Source: an uncultured Gemmatimonadota bacterium (GTDB lineage: Bacteria; Gemmatimonadota; Gemmatimonadetes; Longimicrobiales; Gaopeijiaceae). From it: a stretch of 5,054 bases of DNA. Every line of letters begins with the position of its first letter. Position 1 is the stretch's first letter. The translations under genes were made by a program, and so were the position numbers. Below, piece after piece: positions 1 to 5,054 of the stretch. The notes beneath the pieces were generated by a model. The model worked only from the letters and a program-made list of their open reading frames with translations. It was not told where the DNA came from and ran no database searches. The stretch is taken from the NCBI GenBank assembly GCA_937136445.1, contig CAKZOQ010000128.1:1-5054 (forward strand), read 5' to 3'.

Positions 1-99
1 TGGGCGTTCCTGGTCTCCACCGAGGAGGGTCGTACGCTGGTGGCGGAGTTGGAGCGGCTCTTCGCCGAGGCGCCGCCCTGGAGCTTCTGCGGGAGCTGA
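1..99 (+). CDS. C-terminal end of an unidentified protein (5' truncated)
   Basis: Frame 1 is open from the left edge to a TGA at 97-99 and encodes 32 residues ending in APPWSFCGS. Almost every codon ends in G or C, as in the clear genes of this window, which supports real coding. The segment TLVAELERLFAEAP looks helical and amphipathic. I do not recognise the family and propose no function. The stop is followed one base later by a perfect inverted repeat, so this gene probably ends its transcript here and is not co-transcribed with the repeat protein downstream. The start lies outside the window. Confidence 0.6.
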   Translation, partial: WAFLVSTEEGRTLVAELERLFAEAPPWSFCGS

Positions 100-100
100 G

Positions 101-140
101 GGCCCGCCCACCGGGGGGATGGATCGGGGATGGGCGGGCC
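101..140 (+). terminator. Stem-loop after the first gene, terminator-like without a U tract
   Basis: The 10-base arm at 101-110 (ggcccgccca) is the exact reverse complement of 131-140 (tgggcgggcc), with a 20-base loop between them. It begins one base after the upstream stop codon, the usual place for a transcript-end hairpin. No T-run follows, so it is not a classical intrinsic terminator. It could be a U-less terminator, a 3'-end stabilising hairpin, or a leader structure of the next gene. The 3' arm and loop are also a G-quadruplex motif (113-138). Confidence 0.5.
113..138 (+). other. Canonical G-quadruplex motif overlapping the stem-loop
   Basis: Four G-runs are present: 113-118, 126-129, 132-134 and 136-138. 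The loops are 7, 2 and 1 bases, which fits the G3+N1-7 rule. The last two runs form the 3' arm of the hairpin at 101-140, so hairpin and quadruplex cannot form on the same RNA molecule at once. Whether either forms in the cell is not shown by sequence. Confidence 0.45.
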
Positions 141-147
141 GGCTCCA

Positions 148-170
148 GGAGGCGAAACCGGAGGCGAACC
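148..170 (+). repeat. Short tandem direct repeat upstream of the repeat-protein gene
   Basis: ggaggcgaaacc (148-159) is followed directly by ggaggcgaacc (160-170), identical except for one missing A. It sits about 47 bases before the ATG at 217. Each unit contains GGAGG but is too far from the start codon to act as its ribosome binding site. It may be an operator-like site or chance. No convincing -35/-10 pair is visible in 141-216. Confidence 0.4.
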
Positions 171-216
171 GGCGTCGTAGGGGGCTGCAGCCACTTCCCG
201 GTCCCCATCCGTCGCC

Positions 217-1260
217 ATGAAGCCTTCGCCGACCTCCACGGGGCGACTCCCCGTCGGCCTTCTCCTCGCCGCGCTGCTCGCGGTTCCGGCCCTCCCCCTC
301 CACGTGTCGGCCCAGGGACTCAAGATCGCCGTGGGCGATGTCGGCCTGGGGATCGGCGATGTGTGCCGGTTGGACGGGGTGAGGCTCAACTTCCGGGACC
401 GTTGTCTGGACCGGGTCCGAGGTCTGAACGCCACGATCTGGTCGCCTCACGACGAGGCCACCGGCCGGGTGGAGGGTCTGGCCCTGGGGCTCCCCCTCAC
501 CGGGGCCGACGAGCTGGCCGGTGTGGCGCTGGGCGTCGGAGTGGCGGTGGAGGACGCCTTCTCCGGCGTGGGGATGGGACTGCTGGGGATGGGCTCCGGT
601 CGCTCCCTCCGTGGGGTGGCGGTAGGGGGACTCGGCGTGGGCAGCGGCGGCGACATGGAAGGCCTCATGGTCGGTGGCCTGGGCGTCGGCACGGGCGGCG
701 ACATCCGCGGGGTGGTGGTGGGTGGGCTCGGCGCCGGAGGAGGCGCTGACCTCGAGGGGATGGTGGTGGGGGGTCTGGGTCTGGGCCTCGGTGGAGACCT
801 CACGGGATTGGCCGTGGGCGGCCTGGGCGTCGGGGTGGGGGGACGGTCCCGGGGCATCCTGGTAGGCGGCGTGGGAGTGGGTGCCGGGGAGGGCGCGAGG
901 GGCCTCACCGTGGGGGGCGTCGGGGTGGGGTCGGGAGGCGAACTCGAGGGCGTGAGTCTGGCGGGCGTCGGCATGGGCGCGTCGAGCATCACCGGGCTTG
1001 CCATCGCAGGATTCGGCGTCGGCGCCACGGACATCCACGGACTGGTGGTAGCGTCCGCCTACATGAAGATCGAGGAGGACGGACGGCTCCGGGGTGTCTC
1101 GGTGGCGGCCTTCAACGACGTTCGTGGTGAGCAGAGGGGCCTGAGCATCGGGCTGTTGAACATCGCCGAGGAACTCCATGGGGTTCAGATCGGGCTCCTG
1201 AACATCGCGTGGAACAAGCCGTCCTGGCGGGTGCTGCCGCTCGTGAACTACCATCCCTGA
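217..1260 (+). CDS. Exported glycine/valine-rich surface-repeat protein (LA_2272-like, predicted beta-solenoid)
   Basis: This is a 347-residue protein. Residues 1-32 look like a Sec signal peptide: K2 and R10, a hydrophobic core from about 11 to 28, and likely cleavage after VSA (30-32). A lead-in region (33-84) carries two cysteines, C50 and C63. From about residue 85 to the end the protein is repeats of about 16 residues. Seven exact-length units cover 131-242 (for example MEGLMVGGLGVGTGGD, 147-162). Units then shorten and degenerate to 14-18 residues and finish in two GLxIGLLNIA-type units (308-331) and a terminal LPLVNYHP. The GLxIGLLN units followed by an LPLxN ending match what I recall of the LA_2272-type surface repeat proteins; no enzyme motif is visible. 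Regular G and hydrophobic spacing suggests stacked beta-coils outside the cytoplasm. An in-frame TAG at 178-180 and no other start codon before it make ATG 217 the only upstream choice, yet no Shine-Dalgarno sequence precedes it. Function is unknown. Confidence 0.85.
   Translation: MKPSPTSTGRLPVGLLLAALLAVPALPLHVSAQGLKIAVGDVGLGIGDVCRLDGVRLNFRDRCLDRVRGLNATIWSPHDEATGRVEGLALGLPLTGADELAGVALGVGVAVEDAFSGVGMGLLGMGSGRSLRGVAVGGLGVGSGGDMEGLMVGGLGVGTGGDIRGVVVGGLGAGGGADLEGMVVGGLGLGLGGDLTGLAVGGLGVGVGGRSRGILVGGVGVGAGEGARGLTVGGVGVGSGGELEGVSLAGVGMGASSITGLAIAGFGVGATDIHGLVVASAYMKIEEDGRLRGVSVAAFNDVRGEQRGLSIGLLNIAEELHGVQIGLLNIAWNKPSWRVLPLVNYHP
570..935 (+). other. Four canonical G-quadruplex motifs on the coding strand of the repeat gene
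   Basis: G-runs meeting G3+N1-7 occur at 570-593 (loops 2, 6, 2), 816-842 (loops 6, 4, 1), 873-893 (loops 3, 4, 1) and 912-935 (loops 4, 1, 2). They fall in the Gly/Val repeat codons, where GGG and GTG follow one another, so mRNA and non-template DNA could fold. They may simply result from encoding Gly-Val-Gly in a GC-rich genome. Confidence 0.5.
607..942 (+). repeat. Seven 48-bp in-frame tandem repeat units
   Basis: Units begin at 607, 655, 703, 751, 799, 847 and 895, each exactly 16 codons. The amino-acid pattern (G at unit position 3, VGG/VGV core, GG near the end) is well kept, while the DNA of neighbouring units differs at many third positions and in the first two codons. This is what is expected of old duplications held by selection on the protein fold, not of recent slippage copies. 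Degenerate units continue on both sides within the same gene. Confidence 0.85.
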
Positions 1261-1265
1261 TCTCC

Positions 1266-1418
1266 ATGCTATGGCGTCGTAGCATCGTGCCGGTCACGGT
1301 CGAGCTCGTGGACGGAGGCGTGGTTTCCCTGCCCGACCGGAACGAGACCTTCCCCGCCATCGATCCGGTGGACGGCGCCTTCTGGTTCCTGGTCGGCGGT
1401 GGACGCCTGTGGGGGTGA
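1266..1418 (+). CDS. Small open frame of unknown origin, possibly a gene fragment
   Basis: ATG at 1266 opens a 50-codon frame ending in TGA at 1416-1418. The frame is also open upstream, back into the end of the repeat gene. About 84% of its codons end in G or C, clearly more than frame 1 over the same stretch, which argues for present or past coding. The peptide contains a plausible beta-rich segment, VPVTVELVDGGVVSLPDRN, and ends in FLVGGGRLWG. I do not recognise it. There is no ribosome binding site before the ATG. It ends where the kinase-like frame begins, so it may be a leftover of the same or another broken gene rather than a functional small protein. Confidence 0.25.
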   Translation: MLWRRSIVPVTVELVDGGVVSLPDRNETFPAIDPVDGAFWFLVGGGRLWG

Positions 1419-1577
1419 AATCTCAGTGGAGAGCGAGGAGGGCCGGGGTACTCGGGTGGCGGTCCGGCTCCCCGTCCGGGGATTTCTTGACGCGTCGGCG
1501 AAGGCGGCGCACTCTGGACGTCCCGTGCGGCTCGCCATCCTCCGCGGGCTGCCACTGACCGACGTGCAGGAGGTGCC

Positions 1578-1590
<13 letters not shown>
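1399..1590 (+). pseudogene. Remnant of a sensor histidine kinase (end of the HATPase domain)
   Basis: From a GTG at 1399 the frame reads VDACGGEISVESEEGRGT and then RVAVRLP (through about 1473). This fits the end of a HATPase_c domain: the helix ending in A-x-GG-x-I, the strand, the G-x-G-T turn and the closing hydrophobic strand ending in LP. In intact kinases it is preceded by the N, F and G1 boxes and a DHp histidine. None of these is present; the same frame upstream of 1399 is a non-coding-like run rich in Pro, Ser and Trp. The frame continues about 38 further codons without recognisable features and stops at 1588-1590, 13 bases inside coxS. I read it as the truncated tail of a lost kinase gene. 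A chance match is possible, but the order of conserved positions argues against it. Confidence 0.5.
1568..1574 (+). promoter_or_regulatory. Ribosome binding site of coxS
   Basis: AGGAGGT is a full match to the anti-Shine-Dalgarno core. Only four bases separate AGGAGG from the ATG at 1578, which is short. The in-frame GTG at 1587 (codon 4) would have 13. ATG is preferred because the small-subunit N-terminus then has its usual length before the first cluster. Confidence 0.7.
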
Positions 1591-2047
<457 letters not shown>

Positions 2048-2051
<4 letters not shown>

Positions 2052-4405
2052 GCGACACCGGAATCGGCGCTGCGGTACGCCGCAAGGAGGACGCCCGCTT
2101 CCTCACCGGACGGGGCCGCTACACCGACGACATCGACCGGCCGGGGCAGCTCTACGCCCACCTGGTCCGGTCGCCCCACGCCCACGCCCGGGTCGCCGGA
2201 CTCGACGCCACCGAGGCGGAGAGGGCACCCGGAGTGGTGGCGGTCCTCACCGGCGCCCAGATGGCCGAAGACGGCGTCGGATCGCTGCCCTGCGGCTGGC
2301 TCATCCACAACCGCGACGGTTCACCGATGGCCGAGCCCCCCCACCCCCCGTTGGCCGCGGAGACGGTGCGCCACGTCGGGGATGCGGTGGCGGTGGTGGT
2401 GGCGGAGACGCGGACGCAGGCCAAAGAGGCCGCTGGCCTGGTCGAGGTGGACTACGAGGACCTGCCCGCCGCCGCTTCCATCCACGCGGCGGTGGCCGAC
2501 GGGGCACCCCTCGTCCATGACGACGTGGGCGGGAACGTCTGCTTCGACTGGGAGATCGGCGACGAGGCAGCCACCGAAGAGGCCTTCTCGCGGGCCGACC
2601 ACGTGGTGACGCTCGACCTGGTGAACCAGCGCCTCATCCCCAATGCCATCGAGCCCCGGGTGGCCATCGGCGAGTACGACCCTTCTTCGGACATGACGAC
2701 CCTCTACACCTCCAGCCAGAATCCCCACCTCATCCGGCTCCTTCTGGGGGCCTTCGTCATGGGTCTCCCGGAGCACAAGCTCCGCGTGGTCTCGCCGGAC
2801 GTGGGCGGCGGTTTCGGCTCCAAGATCTTCCACTACGCCGAGGAGGTCGTGGTGGTGTGGGCGGCCCGCCGGCTGGGACGGCCGGTGAAGTGGACCGCCA
2901 CCCGGTCCGAGTCGTTCCAGACCGACGCCCACGGCCGCGACCACGTCAGCCATGCGGAGCTGGCGCTGGCGGCCGACGGCACCTTCCTGGGACTTCGGGT
3001 GGACACCAAGGCCAACCTGGGGGCCTACCTCTCCACCTTCGGCTCGGTGGTCCCCACCTACCTGCACGGCACCCTCTTCGCCGGCTGCTACCGGACGCCG
3101 GCCATCCACGGACGGGTGCAGGCGGTCTTCACCCACACCGTCCCGGTGGACGCCTACCGCGGCGCCGGCCGCCCGGAGGCGGCCTTCCTGGTGGAGCGCC
3201 TCGTGGACAAGGCCGCTACGGAGCTCGGGATGAGCCCGGTGGAGATCCGCCGCAAGAACTTCATCGACACGTTCCCCTACGCCACGCCGGTGGCCCTGGA
3301 GTACGACTCGGGGGACTACCACGCGACGCTGGACATGGCCCTGGAGCTCGCGGACTACGAGGGCTTCGAAGATCGCCGGGAGGAGGCCCGGAGCCGTGGT
3401 CGGCGCCGGGGCATCGGCATCAGCACCTTCGTGGAGGCGTGCGGCATCGCGCCGTCCTCCGTCGCGGGTGCCCTGGGGGCCCGGGCCGGGCTCTACGAGT
3501 CGGGCCAGATCCGGGTGCATCCCACGGGTTCGGTCACCGTCTACACCGGGACCCACAGCCACGGACAGGGCCACGAGACCACCTTCGCGCAGCTCGTCTC
3601 CGACCACCTCGGGGTGGACATCGACCAGGTTGAGGTGGTCCACGGCGACTCCGAGAAGAGCTCCTTCGGCATGGGCACCTACGGCTCCCGTTCCCTGGCC
3701 GTGGGTGGCAACGCCATCTACAAGGCCATGGAGAAGGTGGTGGACAAAGGGCGGAAGATCGCGGCACACATGATGGAGGCCTCCCCCGACGACGTCGAGT
3801 TCGAGAAGGGGGTGTTCCGCGTGGTAGGCACCGACAAGGAGACCTCGCTGGGGGACGTGGCCATGACGGCGTACGTGCCCCACGACTACCCGGAGGACCT
3901 GGAGCCCGGGCTGGACGAGACGGCCTTCTACGACCCGGCCAACTTCACCTTCCCGGCGGGGGCCCACGTGGTGGAGGTGGAGGTGGATCCGGAGACCGGC
4001 CGGGTGGAGCTGGTCCAGGTGACCTGCGCCGATGACGTGGGGACGGTGGTGAACCCCATGATCGTCGACGGCCAGATGCACGGCGGGCTCGCCCAGGGGA
4101 TCGGGCAGGCGCTCTTCGAGCGGGCGGTCTACGACGAGAGCGGGCAGCTCGTCACCGGGTCGTACATGAACTACACCATGCCCCGGGCGGCGGACCTGCC
4201 GTCGTTCACGCTGGGGCGGCACACCACCGAGTGTACCCACAACCCGTTGGGGGTGAAGGGAGTGGGCGAGGTCGGCTCCATCGGGGTCCCGCCAGCGGTG
4301 ATCAACGCCGTGGTGGACGCCCTCTCGGATCTCGGTGTGACCCACCTGGACATGCCCGCCACGCCCGAGCGGGTGTGGAAGACCATCCACGCGGCCCAGG
4401 CCTGA
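2048..4405 (+). CDS. coxL: Molybdenum hydroxylase large subunit, form II CoxL-type (AYRGAGR)
   Basis: This 785-residue catalytic subunit binds the Mo-molybdopterin cytosine dinucleotide cofactor and hydroxylates the substrate. Residues about 1-140 form the aldehyde oxidase/xanthine dehydrogenase a/b hammerhead domain (from RRKEDARFLTGRGRYTDDI). The rest is the molybdopterin-binding region. Visible motifs are VGGGFGSK (252-259), the active-site loop AYRGAGR (369-375), the cofactor-binding GQGHETTFAQ (506-515) and KGVGEVG (737-743), whose E741 matches the family's catalytic glutamate. True form I CO dehydrogenase has AYxCSFR with a cysteine that binds copper; here that position is not cysteine, so this is the form II (BMS) group. 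CO is a doubtful substrate, and an aldehyde or heterocycle is equally possible. Length is normal and no frameshift is seen. The start is set by ATGA overlap with coxS and the site at 2037-2042. There is no signal peptide. Maturation would need MCD synthesis and an insertion chaperone, none of which lies in this window. Confidence 0.95.
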
Positions 4406-4410
4406 GGAGG
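4405..4410 (+). promoter_or_regulatory. Ribosome binding site of coxM, overlapping the coxL stop
   Basis: AGGAGG starts on the last base of the coxL TGA (4403-4405) and lies five bases before a GTG at 4416. Its spacing selects this GTG, which gives the expected family N-terminus, over ATG codons far inside the conserved FAD region. Confidence 0.75.
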
Positions 4411-4415
4411 CGACC

Positions 4416-5054
4416 GTGCAGAACTTCGACTATCATCGGCCCGCCTCCCTCTCCGACGCCCTGGCGGCCTTCCGGGAGAGCGACGACGGCAAGCTACTTG
4501 CCGGAGGGCAGAGCCTGCTCCCGGTCATGAAGCTGGACATGGCCGCCCCGTCCGACCTCGTGTCCCTCCGCGACGTGGCGGAGCTCCGGGGCATCCGCCG
4601 GGAGGGGGACACCCTTCGCATCGGCGCCATGACCACCCACGCCGAGGTGGCCGACTCCGACGCGGTGCAGGACGCAATCCCCGGCCTGGCGGAGATGGCG
4701 CTGGGCATCGGCGACGCCCAGGTCCGCAATAAGGGGACGCTGGGGGGATCCGTGGCCCATAACGACCCCGCGGCGGACTATCCGGCGGCGCTGGTTGCGC
4801 TGGGGGCCACCGTGGTGACGGACCGGCGGGAGATCCACGCCGACGACTACTTCCGGGGGATGTTCATGACGGCGCTGGAGGCGGACGAGATCATCACCGC
4901 CGTCCACTTTCCCATCCCGCGCCGGGCCGCCTACGCCAAGTTCCCGAACCCGGCCTCCAAGTACGCCATCGTCGGCGTCATGGTGGCGCAGGGGGGCGAC
5001 GGGGTGCGTGTGGCGGTAACCGGGGCGGGTCGCGCCGTCTTTCGGGTGGAGTCC
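4416..5054 (+). CDS. coxM: Molybdenum hydroxylase medium subunit, FAD-binding (CoxM-type), 3' truncated
   Basis: The first 213 codons are present and the frame is open to the right edge; relatives are usually about 260-300 residues, so the C-terminal part is missing. It starts with GTG (MQNFDYHRPASLSDAL), the common N-terminus of the family. FAD contacts are AGGQSLLP (29-36) and TLGGSVAHNDPAADYP (108-123), both intact. The segment after about residue 175 begins the CO dehydrogenase flavoprotein C-terminal domain. The subunit takes electrons from the small-subunit clusters and passes them to an external acceptor, which cannot be told from sequence. Its place after coxL completes the S-L-M order typical of form II operons. 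Position 41 is Asp in MKLDMA, where I would more often expect Arg; this is probably neutral. Further operon genes (accessory CoxD/E/F/G types are common) may follow beyond the window. Confidence 0.93.
   Translation, partial: MQNFDYHRPASLSDALAAFRESDDGKLLAGGQSLLPVMKLDMAAPSDLVSLRDVAELRGIRREGDTLRIGAMTTHAEVADSDAVQDAIPGLAEMALGIGDAQVRNKGTLGGSVAHNDPAADYPAALVALGATVVTDRREIHADDYFRGMFMTALEADEIITAVHFPIPRRAAYAKFPNPASKYAIVGVMVAQGGDGVRVAVTGAGRAVFRVES

Noticed and set aside
363..749. 128-codon plus-strand frame inside the repeat gene
   Set aside because: Arg/Gly-rich out-of-frame shadow of the repeat gene with no start signal or recognisable family.
607..942. CRISPR array or transposon-type repeat as an explanation for the periodicity
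   Set aside because: Units are contiguous, in frame, 48 bp without spacers, and encode a regular peptide repeat. They are protein repeats.
447..1034. 195-codon minus-strand frame rich in Pro and Thr (PTPTPPT)
   Set aside because: The low-complexity Pro/Thr sequence is the reverse complement of the Gly/Val repeat codons of the plus-strand gene, which has the signal peptide and family-like C-terminus.
1487..1516. TTGACG (1487-1492) as a -35 box for the cox operon
   Set aside because: At 16-18 bp spacing there is no acceptable -10 hexamer (best is like CACTCT), and the hexamer lies inside the kinase-like open frame.
2321..4390. 689-codon open frame on the minus strand opposite coxL
   Set aside because: It is exactly antisense to a clear, motif-complete large-subunit gene. 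Its translation is His/Gly/Arg/Val-rich with no recognisable domain, as expected when GC-rich third positions remove stops from the opposite strand.

Overview
The window is very GC-rich, with third codon positions almost always G or C. It reads almost entirely on the plus strand. Two features suggest a diderm bacterium of the Gemmatimonadota or a similar high-GC lineage: a secreted glycine/valine-rich repeat protein of the LA_2272-like surface-repeat type, and a CO-dehydrogenase-like molybdenum hydroxylase operon. This placement is an inference from gene style; no rRNA or other marker is present.

Layout. Positions 1-99 hold the last 32 codons of an unidentified gene. A perfect 10-bp inverted repeat follows at once (101-140), and its 3' half is also a canonical G-quadruplex motif. 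A short tandem direct repeat lies at 148-170. Positions 217-1260 encode a 347-residue exported protein made almost wholly of about 16-residue repeats (consensus x-x-G-hydrophobic-x-VGGLGVGxGGD), predicted to form a beta-solenoid. Its coding strand carries four canonical G-quadruplex motifs.

The 317 bases between this gene and the next (1261-1577) are not plain intergenic DNA. They contain a 50-codon open frame of unknown origin (1266-1418), which runs into a different frame carrying what looks like the last piece of a sensor histidine kinase ATPase domain (1399-1590). No other part of a kinase is visible, so this stretch looks like gene debris.

From 1578 to the right edge lies a tightly packed three-gene operon in the order small (2Fe-2S), large (molybdenum cofactor), medium (FAD): coxS (1578-2051), coxL (2048-4405) and coxM (4416 to beyond 5054). 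Small and large overlap as ATGA, and the large-subunit stop codon overlaps the ribosome binding site of the medium subunit. The three products would form one (SLM)2-type molybdenum hydroxylase: the large subunit oxidises substrate at Mo-MCD, electrons pass through the two 2Fe-2S clusters of the small subunit, and they reach FAD on the medium subunit. The active-site loop AYRGAGR and the S-L-M gene order both mark the form II (BMS-type) group, not true form I CO dehydrogenase (AYxCSFR, order M-S-L). The physiological substrate is therefore open.

The operon is a well-known type. The less ordinary parts are the repeat protein, the fragmentary DNA between it and the operon, and the hairpin/quadruplex element.
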